A stretch of DNA of 64,000 nt. Source: Maniola hyperantus. Lineage: Eukaryota; Arthropoda; Insecta; Lepidoptera; Nymphalidae. The stretch spans positions 5,146,001 through 5,210,000 of the forward strand of contig NC_048554.1 of assembly GCF_902806685.2 (NCBI RefSeq), read 5' to 3'. Under the pieces are notes generated by a model, which had not been told where the DNA came from, searched no databases, and saw only the letters and a list, made by a program, of their open reading frames with translations. Made by a program: the position numbers and the translations under genes. Each line of letters begins with the position of its first letter. Position 1 is the first letter of the stretch. Positions 49,689 through 59,429 of the stretch are shown here, piece by piece.

Positions 49689-49728
49689 GAGCTGCTTTAG
49701 CAGCTCGAGCAGCGAGCAAAATACTAGT
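49689..49728 (+). other. Terminal hairpin and CTAGT end of the last array unit
   Basis: Stem GAGCTGCT (49689-49696) pairs with AGCAGCTC (49699-49706) around a TT loop. CTAGT is at 49724-49728, 17 nt downstream. The same arrangement ends every full unit and resembles the 3' terminus of Helitrons, whose hairpin is usually nearer (10-12 nt) to the CTRR end. Confidence 0.7.
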
Positions 49729-49739
49729 TTTATATATAT

Positions 49740-50382
49740 GGATACTACGTTAGTCCCCGCGTGACATAGGGATGACATTTCTTTGTTTACATAAAAAACG
49801 TGTACTAAAACTTTGAAAGTTTTAGTACACGTTTTTTACTAGAATCTGTTTACCGAACCGGTGCGGTGGTCAGGTCTTGACTTTATCATTTAAAGTGCCT
49901 CGAGCTATTCTACATCAAATAAATAAATTCATTTAATTTCAAAGTTAATTTCTTTCATTTCATTTCGATTAACGTTGGTATGGCGTATGAAAAGATGCAT
50001 AGAGACGAGGGCAATGCTAGAGAAAGTCGGAAAAAGAGTCGGAAAAGAAGTATCAATTAGATTTATTACACCAACAGTAGTACTAGTAGCACATGAGTAG
50101 GTAGCAGAGGTAGACCTCGAGGCGTTTAACAATAGGCTACTTGACTCATATCTAATTTCGTCCAATAAATCATTATTTATTATAGTATTTTGCTTAAGAC
50201 AACGAAATATATCAATAACAATTATTAAAAACGCAGGATAGATATATAAATCCAATTTTTAAAAATACAGTTTTTATTTTTATTTGAAACGCAGAAAACG
50301 CTGTCAGCCATGATGTGACGTCATTAAATATGTAAACAAAGAAATGTCATCCCTATGTCACGCGGGGACTAACGTAGTATCC
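49740..50382. mobile_element. 643-bp element with perfect 53-bp TIRs (family M7)
   Basis: The first and last 53 bases (49740-49792, 50330-50382) are exact reverse complements beginning GGATACTACGTTAGTCCCCG. The flanking 8-mers are both atatatat, consistent with an 8-bp target-site duplication, though the TA-rich flank makes this ambiguous. A near-perfect hairpin of about 21 bp follows the left TIR (49793-49837). The 108-codon minus frame at 49929-50255 has no recognised motif. It lies between the array and the right arm, and so inserted after or with the array. Confidence 0.85.
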
Positions 50383-50392
50383 ATATATATAA

Positions 50393-50828
50393 AATTTAGA
50401 GTCCTGACTAACTTATATATCAACGCACAGCCTAAACATCTAAACAGCTGGTCCTAGATACATGAAATTTGGTGGGTGTGTTCTTTGTAGGTAAAGAGAA
50501 GGTATCCACTAGGAAAGGATTTTTTGAAATTCCACCCCTGAGTGGGTTAAATGGAGGTTTGAAATTTATGAAGTCCACGCGGGCGAAGTCACGAGCATAA
50601 GCTAGTTTTTATATATTTCTAAAAACTCATAGTAAACGTACAAAAATATCGTTTTCTCTTTATAAATTGAATAAGTTATTACAACAAAGTGATCTTTGCA
50701 AAAATAAATTTGGGTTGAAGTCGTTAGTCATATAGGATCCCTTTAAGCAAGTCTTCGCGTGTTACGTATATTTATTTCACTGGGCACTCTAATCCACAAC
50801 TTTCCTGTGGTCTTTATCGATGCGTTTT
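50393..50828 (-). repeat. Right 436-bp inverted arm of the array locus
   Basis: Reverse complement of 35701-36136, 434 of 436 matching by eye. It includes an H1-related copy ending 'ataagctagtttttat' at about 50610 and the truncated THAP remnant. Unrelated AT-rich sequence follows at 50829. Confidence 0.85.
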
Positions 50829-51122
50829 AACTATTAAAAGACTTTTGTAATATATTATAGCTTATTTAAATTCACTTATGAATAATTTTAAGTTTCTTGC
50901 ATCTACTTCCAAAATTAAAACATCAATTAGCCCTCAGCCAGCCCAGATCTCAGCCCAGTGTCAACGGTCAAGTGAATACGTTGCTCTTTATTATCATAAA
51001 TAAAAAATTATCTCTTTGAAATAATTGCAGTAATGAAGCAGAAGTACTGGATTTTTGGTACATATTTATTACAAGGGTTTGACTGCTGTCAGTAGGTTAT
51101 TATCAGTCAATTACATACAGTA

Positions 51123-51226
51123 ACAGCCGCACTCAGAGTCGCTTATATAGAGCTATATTTCTCACATAAATCTGTCTCGTTTTAACTCAATCTTAAGTAA
51201 CGATTAGCGACTCTGAGTGCGGCTGT
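51123..51226. mobile_element. Short MITE with 21-bp perfect TIR (M6)
   Basis: ACAGCCGCACTCAGAGTCGCT (51123-51143) is matched exactly in reverse at 51206-51226. If the ends are trimmed to CAGCC/GGCTG, TAA flanks both sides, which would fit a PIF/Harbinger-type 3-bp duplication. Confidence 0.75.
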
Positions 51227-51229
51227 AAG

Positions 51230-51416
51230 TCAGTAATGTACATCGGCCTTTAAAATGACATTTCAGCTTTGTAGAGCGTTGTCTCTGTCACTCATACCTA
51301 TATGACGTTTTGTCGGTCTCAACGACAGAGACAATGCTCCACAAATCTGCTATCTCCCGTGGCTATCTCCTTCTAAAGGTCGATGTAAGTACATTATTTT
51401 CTGCCGCGTACTGTAT
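51230..51416. mobile_element. MITE family M5, second copy
   Basis: Closely matches 27850-28047, including 'gtacatcggcctttaaaatg', 'tagagcgttgtctctgtcac' and 'ctgccgcgtactgta'. It abuts the M6 element. Confidence 0.7.
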
Positions 51417-51467
51417 GTACGTGTTTTAAAGTTTGTATTGTCAAACGGCTTCCAATCAGGCTCATTA

Positions 51468-52088
51468 AAAACAAGTGCGAGTCAGGCTCGCGCAATGAGG
51501 GTTCCGTACTACAGTCGTTTTTTTTTCGACATTTTGCACGATAATTCAAAAACTATGATACATAAAAATAAATAAAAATCTGTTTTAGAATGTACAGGTG
51601 AAGACCTTTCATATGATACCCCACTTGATATAGTTATCTCACTTCAAAAGATCAAAATACTAATTATTAGTACATGACACACACACTGTTGTAATTTTAT
51701 TATTGTATATACCTACATTTATTCTAAATCTATTCTGTTAAAATAGTTTTAATTATAATTTTAAGTAATCTCTTTTGGCCTTCTGTTATACCTAGATTTA
51801 AATTTAAATAATAATTATGTATTTACGCTGTTGATTACTTTCAAATAAACAAAATAAAAAAATAAAAAAAATGATTACAATTTAATTTTTTTTGTGATCT
51901 AACCCTAAATTCACGGTTTTCAGATTTTTGCCCAAATGTCAACTATAAGATCTACCTACCTTCCAAATTACATGATTCTAGGTCAACGGAAAGTACCCTG
52001 TAGGTTTCTTGACAGACAGACAGACAGCCAGACAACAAAGTGATCCTATAAGGGTTCTGTTTTTCCTTATGAGGTACGGAACCCTAAA
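51468..52088 (+). repeat. P1 repeat, complete, with a nested LINE tail
   Basis: Runs from 'aagtgcgagtcaggctcgcg' and GGGTTCCGTAC to 'gtacggaaccctaaaaa'. The family order is interrupted at about 51680-51872 by retroelement sequence, and without it the copy aligns with 60346-60780. Confidence 0.75.
51680..51872 (+). mobile_element. 5'-truncated non-LTR tail nested in P1
   Basis: Ends in 'caaataaacaaaataaaaa' and an A-rich tail, and splits P1 between its 'tacatgac' and 'acaatttaatttttt' segments. A target duplication is not clear. Confidence 0.5.
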
Positions 52089-52104
52089 AACCGATCATGT
52101 GCGA

Positions 52105-52195
52105 GTTGAACTGGAAAATGTTGAAAAATACGACCGTAGTACCGAACCCTAGGTGCGCGAGTCTCACTCGCACTTGGCCGGTTTTATTTTAATTT
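52105..52195 (-). repeat. P1 repeat end fragment
   Basis: 'gtaccgaaccctaggtgcgc' then 'cacttggccggtttt', opposite in orientation to the neighbouring copy. Confidence 0.6.
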
Positions 52196-52744
52196 AGTTA
52201 GGTATTTATATTTTAGAAATCACGATCGCCTTTTTTCGACTCTGCTTCAACATGCCTTAAGCCATAACCAAATTAAAAATATTTTTCATCACAAAACTGC
52301 ATTGCGAATTTTGGCTCTCAGTGATGTTTTACTTTTAGGCCAAATTCGCAACGACCTCATTCTATCATGAGATTAAATTAACGACTGCATGGATCTTACG
52401 AAACAGTGTGATTTATGCTTATTGATTCAGAGTAAAGTTCGATACTTGTGTGATATTTAGAGCTCACGTTTTGCAAGACAAATAAATTACTGACGAAAAT
52501 AAATGTGGCTGTGTGACGAATTTTCTTATTAAAATTCGTTAAAATTGCTCATTTCACAGTTCACGACAGTTAGGGAGCTTCTAATCGAGGTTTCAACGTC
52601 ATTGGCAGGCGTCAAATGTTATGTAGGTAGATACATTTGACGCCGTTAACCCTAAAGTAGCCTTATTTTCTTTTGATTTTACCTCACCATAGCCTAACAA
52701 TATTTGACATATCGTTGATTCAGGATCAAACCGAGAGTTTCCTC

Positions 52745-53005
52745 ACTCTAGTTCACTCTGCTATTACTAAAACTCCGCTGTCCGTCCTACCGTCTGTCTG
52801 TCTGTCTGTCAGCAGACTGTATTTCATGAACCGTAGTAGTAGCTGAAATTTTTACAGAATGTGTATTTCTATTGCCGCTATAACGACAAATAATAAAGAT
52901 ATCCAAATGACCGCCAAGAAAATTAAATTAAAATGTTATTTCTTGTAAGATGATACGGAACCCTCCGTGTTCGAGTCCGACTCACACTTGACAGACTTTT
53001 TCATT
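52745..53005 (-). repeat. P1 repeat subtype
   Basis: Has 'taccgtctgtctgtctgtct' near one end and 'gatacggaaccctccgtgtt' with 'ctcacacttgac' at the other. The body ('tcatgaaccgtagtag') differs from the main subtype. Confidence 0.55.
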
Positions 53006-53593
53006 CTATAACCGCGCGTTCACACCTAACGTATTATCATTTGCCGTTACGCAAAATAATTATTTTTATAACTTATAAGTAAGTAGGTTTAAAACACCAC
53101 TAAGTTAATATAATCTAACGTGCGCTGGTATATGACTAAGTCACGACTTATCTAGTTCTAATTCATACGGTTTTAGAATATTTCGTTATACTAAAGGGCT
53201 TTTAAATACATAAGTAACCTTTGTTGTTAGCATAAACTCAATTGTTTGCTTTTCTAAATTATTAGATTTAACAAACATGACTGTATCATAGATATCAATG
53301 GTGAACTATGTATCACAGAAACTGTGTATCACAGAATCACAGAACAGATTGATAACATAAAGGCCACAATAAACTCTGATACAGATTTCCTCATTTTCCT
53401 GCATTATGACTTATGAGATAAGATTGTACCGACATTCCTTTTTCCTAGCAAGCCTTGCTGAATCCTTTCACTACGACATTACACGACACGAAACTAATTC
53501 TGGGAACTGCACTAAGGCGCTAATGTTAACTGTCATTGAAAACGCCCAAGGTTATCGATCAGTCATCGCATGTCGTACAAAAAGACTCCTTTT

Positions 53594-54147
53594 TAGGGTT
53601 CCGTAGCCGAATGGCAAAAAACCCTTATAGATTCATCATGTCTGTCTGTCTGTCCATCCGTATCTCACAGCCACTTTTTATCTCACAGCCACTTTTTTCG
53701 GAAACTATACTGTTAGCTATACTGTTGAAACTTTATAAGTAGATGTATTCTGTGAACCGCATTAAGATTTTTACACAAAAATAGAAAAAAAACAATAAAT
53801 TTTGGGGTTCCCCATACTTAGAACTGAAACAGATTTATTTATTTTCTTCAAAAATGATATTAAGGTTTCTAATATCATTTCTAATATCACTAAACTGAAT
53901 AGTTTGCGCGAGAGACACTTCCAAAGTGGTAAAATGTGTCCCCCCCCCCTGTAACTTCTAAAATAAGAGAATGATAAAACTAAAATAAATATATGATGTA
54001 CATTACCATGCAAACTTCCACCAAGAATTGGTTTGAACGAGATCTAGAAAGTAGTTCTTGATTTATCGTGCAAAATGTGGATAAAATACGATTGTACTAC
54101 GGAACCCTCAGTGCGCGAGTCTGATTCGCACTTGGCCGGTTTTATAC
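53594..54147 (-). repeat. P1 repeat subtype with poly(C), near complete
   Basis: From 'tagggttccgtagccgaatg' to 'cacttggccggttttat', with a C run at about 53941-53949. Shares its second half with 29835-30075. Confidence 0.7.
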
Positions 54148-54204
54148 GTCGATAGGAGGTCGATAGGAAACGCATTCGGGGTGAGAGCGATTTCTTAAGG
54201 CCGC

Positions 54205-54645
54205 ATTAGTCAAGTGCGAGTCAGACTCGTGCACCTAGGGTTCCGTACTACAGTCGTATTGTTTCGACATTTAGCACGATAAGTAAATCAAAAACTATTA
54301 TGCATAAAACTAAAAAAATGTACAGGTAAAGCCCTTTCATAATATGATACCCCACTTGGTATAATATATTAATCTTACTTTGAAACTTGAAAATACTATT
54401 GGTTTATGAACACATTTTAATTTTTTTTGTGATGTAACCCAAATTCACGGTTTTCGTATTTTTTCCTTTACTTGTGCTATAAGACCTACCTACCTACCAA
54501 ATTTCATGTTTCTAGGTCAACGGGAAGTAGGTACTCTATAGGTTTTCTTGACAGACACGACAGACGGACAGACAGACAGACAACAAAGTAATCCTATAAG
54601 GGTTCCTTTTTTCCTTTTGAGGTACCCTACAAACTTTATATTGCA
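54205..54645 (+). repeat. P1 repeat, near complete
   Basis: Runs from 'caagtgcgagtcagactcgt' to 'aatcctataagggttccttt' and 'gaggtacc', in the main-subtype order. Confidence 0.7.
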
Positions 54646-54915
54646 CTCACTATGCGGACATCGGAACCTACTAGAGATGGGCATAATTGTTACTTTTAAA
54701 TAATTTTCCTTCGGTGAAAATGTCAATTTTTTTTTCACAGCGATTTCACAGGTGATTTTTCACGGAAAGATTTTTCGTCCAATCATTGCTACATTAATTT
54801 AACAAGGAATTATGTTCATGACCAATAGCGCTGGTATTTCACGAAAAGTGGATTTGTAGATACGTTCTAGATCTGTTAATATTTGTATCTGTGGTTTATT
54901 AGATTTACCTCCTGC

Positions 54916-55199
54916 AACTCCCTGCCAGACACCCTTAATCTTTTAAACTTTAAGGGTGTCTGGCAGGGGGTTGCCAGTGTCTGGTAATGCATGACGTAAT
55001 TTCTAATACTATTCCGAAGAAAATATTAGACTTTATACGTTGACGTAAGATTTTTTACACCTTTATTACCTGTTATCTCCCAAAGCCACCAAGATCCAAA
55101 CAAATATTCAAAAAATGTCCCTCATTGTTGTTGGGTACAATACGCAAATAAACTTTTAGCTTTTATAAAATAACGAAGGTCTGGCGCGCGCTGGCTCTT
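54916..55199. repeat. MITE family M3, right half, starting at a hairpin
   Basis: Shares 'tgttatctcccaaagccacc', 'cttttagcttttataaaata' and the end GCGCTGGCTCT with 14613-15033. At its left end 54920-54938 and 54950-54968 form a perfect 19-bp stem (ccctgccagacacccttaa) that replaces the missing left arm. Confidence 0.65.
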
Positions 55200-55532
55200 G
55201 GTCCAAAATATTTGTATGTAGGTAAATCTTTGAGTCCATCTAGTACATAGCTTTATTGTTGGATACAATAACTGTGTTGATTCAGCGGAGTCGCGATGGT
55301 CGCAATTTCGCAATAAATGTCTCGATGTGAAAGGTCAATTTAATGCCACTCGAGACGTTCTGTCGGCAGCCGTGAACTTTATACTTGTGTCTGTGGAAGT
55401 TATGGGTTTATTAAACCTCATACTTAGTGTATAGTTACTACTTATATTCCATTGACCTAAAATACCTAAGGCGTTGAAAACCAAACCACAAGTAAAGTAT
55501 AGCCGGGTTATCACTGCCACAATTCGTCCGTC

Positions 55533-55820
55533 CTATAATCCCGGGGAAAAGGTCCTCAAAGTCGCGAGTGGCTGAAGCCAGTGCTCTTGACCATCTCGTA
55601 TACGACCTTGGTAGAATGGCAGATTGCTGTAGCCCAAGCAGCCATACCTCATAGCGAAAATCATTGTAGCCAGGGGGCTATTTTCTCCGGTACGAGCCCA
55701 ATGGACGTCGCGTAAGGAAGGCAGCGATGAGATCTCGGAGCCTTCCATTGCCTTCCAATCTGCGGTGAGGGTGATGTCTTCCCTAGGACGTCGAATATCA
55801 TAAGGAGATTTAACAAACAA
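55533..55820 (-). repeat. Dispersed repeat with a 95-codon frame
   Basis: The minus frame is open throughout but I do not recognise a domain (WARTGENSPLATMIFAMRYG is part of it). 'ggggctattttctccggtac' and 'gacgtcgcg' recur at 30945-30980, so the DNA is repetitive. A LINE-like tail with 'aataaattctattctatta' follows at 55850-55946. Confidence 0.4.
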
Positions 55821-55949
55821 AAAGTAGCCATGTACCTACTGTAAAGAATTATTACGTTTCAAATATCCTTTTTAGATAAATTATTCATTAATGTAAACAT
55901 CATATGTACTCGTATTCAGCAAATAAATTCTATTCTATTATAAAAAATA

Positions 55950-57105
55950 GCTATGTTACTGAGAAGCATGGATTAATCTTTGATCGAGATTTAAAAATTG
56001 TAGGCACATTGTAGGTATAGGTACGTGCTTACATAGTCCATACTTATGTCAATACACTTTTAATATTTTTCGAAAGGCACATTATAAAAATCCCAGGAAG
56101 TAATTTAAATACGTAAACTTTATTAAACGATTAAGATCAAATTATGGCGATTTCGAGTCATAACAATTCCTTGACTGTTATTGTACACTGCGACATTTTT
56201 TACACTAAATAGGTAGTTAAAATGTGTAACGCAATTTTAGGTCTTAATGTGTTTTACATTGCCCTATATTTGTACATTTTTGCTTGCTACGGTTACTGGT
56301 CAGTATATTTTAGGCAGTAATATTGTATTTAGTAGGTATAAGGTATTGGGAGTGACAAGTGTCTGCGAATCGACATGTTTGTTATTTGTTATGTGCTAAG
56401 AATATAACTTTGGAGTACAGTGATATCGAGAAATTATAAACACCTATTAGTATAATGGACATCGTGGACACCTTATTAAGTTAGTAGGAATTTTGCAATT
56501 AAAAAATACTAATCAATGATAAAATTAGATTTAAAAAAAAGTTAAGTAGAGAAGTTGAAGCGAAGTAGTACATAAGTATGTTTTATTTGTAGCTAATTAT
56601 GCATATACAACACAATATTTTGAGGATGGATACCTAATCCATCCTCAAAATATTGTGTTGTATAGAAACTGAAATAGAACATTCAAAGTTGGCACCGTGG
56701 AGGAAAGACTTATGGGACAGAATTAAATAGATTGGTAAATTAAGTAAGTAAAGGCAAAAGGTTTTATCTACATAAATATGTAAATAATGCTGTTATTAAA
56801 AATAGTGTTAGACAGAAATAACCGCGGTAGGTATAATTAAGTTCATAAATATATTATTAATAAATATTTTTAAGATATTTGTGCGCGATGCTACTCAATT
56901 CGTACTAAATTGCTTTGCGAGTGGCTATTATTGTCGCTATGAATTAATTAGAAAGGCAATTAAGTGAGTTATTTTGGATATTTCTTTCCTACGGCCATTT
57001 CAAAATTTGATTAGATTTGGCGTATTTGTAAAATATTAGTAAAATAAATTGTTTTACGTTCAATACAGATAGGTATATGAACTACCTACTGCTATTTTGT
57101 GTGCA
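55950..57105. other. No gene recognised
   Basis: AT-rich DNA containing only the hairpin at 56604-56664. Confidence 0.35.
56604..56664. other. Perfect 27-bp hairpin
   Basis: 56604-56630 and 56638-56664 are exact reverse complements around a 7-nt loop (tacctaa). The flanks do not pair and no target duplication is visible. Confidence 0.75.
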
Positions 57106-57111
57106 GTAAAA

Positions 57112-57290
57112 TCTAAATATGTATATAAAAGGAAAAGTTGACTGACTGACTGATCTATCAACGCACAGGAAGGAAACACGGATCGGGCTGAAATTTAGTA
57201 TGCATATAGCTATAATGACGTAGGCATCCGCTAAAGGATTTTTGAAAATTGTAGTCCACGCGGACGAAGTCGCGAGCATACCTAATCTAG
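57112..57290 (+). mobile_element. Helitron-like H1 element, internally deleted
   Basis: Starts TCTAAATATGTATATAAAAG after A (57111) and ends CTAG before T (57291), so termini and target fit the Helitron pattern. It has 'gactgactgactgatctatc' and 'gtagtccacgcggacgaagt'. Parts of the centre seen at 28476-28703 are missing. Confidence 0.8.
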
Positions 57291-57634
57291 TTTTTCTATA
57301 TACCTAACTATCTACTAAGTATTCTCTATCCCACCATAGAGCTAGAAGTTTCCTAAGAGTCAACGTTACGTCTCTTTGGATGGATGCACAGAAAAGAAAT
57401 ATTAGATCCATGCTAATAAAATTTTCATTTCTCCAAAACAACCAGAAAACACCACATAAATAGCTGTAGAGTTATCAAAATAATTAGAGCTTTCGCCTCT
57501 TGTCGACCTCTAGCGGACAGGAAGAGGCGAAAATGATCGATCAGAGGCGGCCTCGATGTCGACGCATGCGCATTTCCTCTCAGCACCATAATGTCGTTGA
57601 AAAGTTTCGTAGAACACACTTGGCCTTGTTTTAT

Positions 57635-57915
57635 TTTACAAGATAAAGATTAGACCGTCGTTGTGCCAGATCCTTTTTTCTACGCACATGCAAACTGTGG
57701 AATCAACTCACATCGGCGGTGTTCCCATTAGATTACAACATGGGGTTATTCAAGGGGTGGACCAACAAATTCCTGAAAGGCCGGCAACGCATTGGTAGTT
57801 CCTCTGGTAGGTACTGCAAATGCTCATGGACGGCGATAATCACTTAAGATCAGGTTCTGAGGAGGCCTGCTCGTTTGCCCGCCAAAGATTTGAGATTCTT
57901 TAGATGAACTAGGTA
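57635..57915 (+). pseudogene. Jockey/CR1-like LINE, C-terminal end of ORF2
   Basis: The plus frame encodes CKLWNQLTSAVFPLDYNMGL (about 57688-57747), then FKGWTNKFLKGRQRI. The LWN-LP...F-----NK-L pattern followed by GRQRI is the usual end of the reverse transcriptase ORF in jockey/CR1-type elements. It is 5'-truncated and lacks a clear poly(A) tail. Confidence 0.65.
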
Positions 57916-57945
57916 GTTTAATTTACCGTAAGTTGGTACCTAAGT

Positions 57946-58262
57946 CATCGCCGACTCACTACTAAGCACGGATCACCTCTCAGAATGACAAGGATTTAGG
58001 CATTAATACACCACGCTGGCCAAATGCGGATTGGCAGACTTCACACACCATTGACAAAATTTAGAGATATTTAAACTCTCAGACATGCAGGTTGCCTCAC
58101 GATATTTTCCTTCACCTTTAAAGCAAGTGACATTTACCTAATTGCTAAAAAGTTAAGATCACACACATAAGTCCGAACTGAAAATTTAGAGGTGCCCAGG
58201 ATCAAACTCCCGACCTCCCAAACAGAAAGCGGACATCTTAACCACCAGGCTATCACGGCTTG
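57946..58262 (-). repeat. tRNA-derived SINE (S2), full length
   Basis: The minus-strand head has AGCCTGGTGGTTAAGATG-like box A (58235-58252) and GAGTTTGATCCTGG-like box B (about 58197-58210). The body contains 'aaaatatcgtgaggcaacct' and 'tgtgtgaagtctgccaatcc'. Confidence 0.75.
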
Positions 58263-58269
58263 AACTATA

Positions 58270-58600
58270 ATAATTGATAAAAAAATCTTATATACTGTAC
58301 CTAATAGGTATAGGAGTATCAGAGCCATCTATTACACTATTGTTGTATTATCAGGTGAGACTGTACTAGCCGCCGCGTGCGGTCTCAGGGTCTCCAAGAC
58401 TGGTCTTGCTACGATTTAAATGTTGATGAACTGTAGCGTACCCAACATAGATGGCGCGAATTAAATTAATATTTTTTTTTAGTAAGTTTTCGTCATTTAT
58501 AATTTTTTGGTAATTTTGTTCTCGAGTTCTAGACTTAACCACCTACTCATGTGACTATACCTGAATTCATCAACACAAGTCCCATAAAAATTAAGTAAAA
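58270..58600. other. No gene recognised
   Basis: AT-rich spacer with no repeat I can name. Confidence 0.3.
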
Positions 58601-58604
58601 AAAA

Positions 58605-58952
58605 ACCCAGCCAAGTGCGAGTCAGGCTCGCGAGTACAGGTGAAGACCTTTCATATGATACCCCACTTGATATAGTTATCTCACTTAGAAAGTTGAAAAT
58701 ACTAATATTAGTTCATGACCACAATTTTTTTTTTTTTGTGTGATCTAACCCTTAATTCACGGTTTTCAAATTTTTCCCCTAATGTCTGCTAATAAGAACT
58801 TCCTAGTACCTACCTGCCAAATTTCATGGTTCTAGCCTTCTAGGTTAACGGGAAGTACCCTGTATGTTTCTTGACAGATAGACAGACAGCAAAGTGTTGG
58901 AGTGTGTGTATAAGGGGTCCGTTTTTCCTTTTGTGGTACGGAACCCTAAAAA
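58605..58952 (+). repeat. P1 repeat, 5' end shortened
   Basis: Begins 'ccaagtgcgagtcaggctcg', skips the GGGTTCCGTAC segment, and continues 'gtgaagacctttcatatgat' to 'gtggtacggaaccctaaaaa'. Confidence 0.7.
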
Positions 58953-59429
58953 CTACTTATTCGGTAGGTGTAATAACATTAGCTTCCTACTATATAAGAC
59001 TTTTACAGCGGGGAAACAAAACAGTCGTAGCTCGTGACTAAATTTCTTTTCTCATAAATCCATTGGAAAATCTTATAGAGCAATAATAATTTTATAGAGA
59101 GAATCGGTAAACAAGGAAACTTTATTATTTCCGATAGCTGAAAATAGATTTATGAAGTACCTATCTATTTGTGAACGGAACTTTGGACAGTTTTCTTTTA
59201 TTAGCTATAATTTTATCTAGCCTTTTATTATATTGCATAACTAGTATTTTGTTATTATAACTAGGTAGGTAGACCTACCTACACGCTTTTTTAATATCAG
59301 CGTCGCAGGCACCTAACTTCATAACTGTCAGATTAAGAATCAAACATCATTTTTAAATAATTATTGTATATAATATATTCTAGTATCAATTTGAAGACTT
59401 TTTAAATTAATTTTCTTGGTCATTATTTG

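Larger units (their letters stand above)
36167..49728 (+). repeat. Head-to-tail array of 18 units of about 760 bp (Helitron-like)
   Basis: Units start with ACTATATATAGCTCAATTAC at 36167, 36935, 38367, 39123, 39884, 40660, 41431, 42187, 43598, 44353, 45129, 45889, 46668, 47439, 48200 and 48960. Two further units begin at deletion junctions near 37620 and 42856. Each full unit has an ACTCACTGACTG run, two AAGATGGCGGCCG motifs, an AAGATGGCCGCC motif, two more ATGGC words, and a 3' end of hairpin GAGCTGCTTTAGCAGCTC plus CTAGT. Units are separated by one to a few TAT triplets. The 3' hairpin and CTAG(T) terminus, and the TGACTGA run near the start, match Helitron-like elements. A 5' TC is not evident. 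Open frames of about 73 codons recur but are broken in several units, so they are not genes. Confidence 0.9.

Noticed and set aside
36167..49728. CRISPR-like array
   Set aside because: Units are about 760 bp with no short repeat/unique spacer pattern, and the surroundings are eukaryotic.
49929..50255. 108-codon frame inside the M7 element as a transposase
   Set aside because: Too short for a transposase, with no catalytic motif. M7 looks non-autonomous.
35701..50828. Classical TIR transposon with target duplication
   Set aside because: The arms have equal length, but no target-site duplication is visible outside them and the THAP remnant continues past the left arm. An inverted duplication fits better than a defined transposon.
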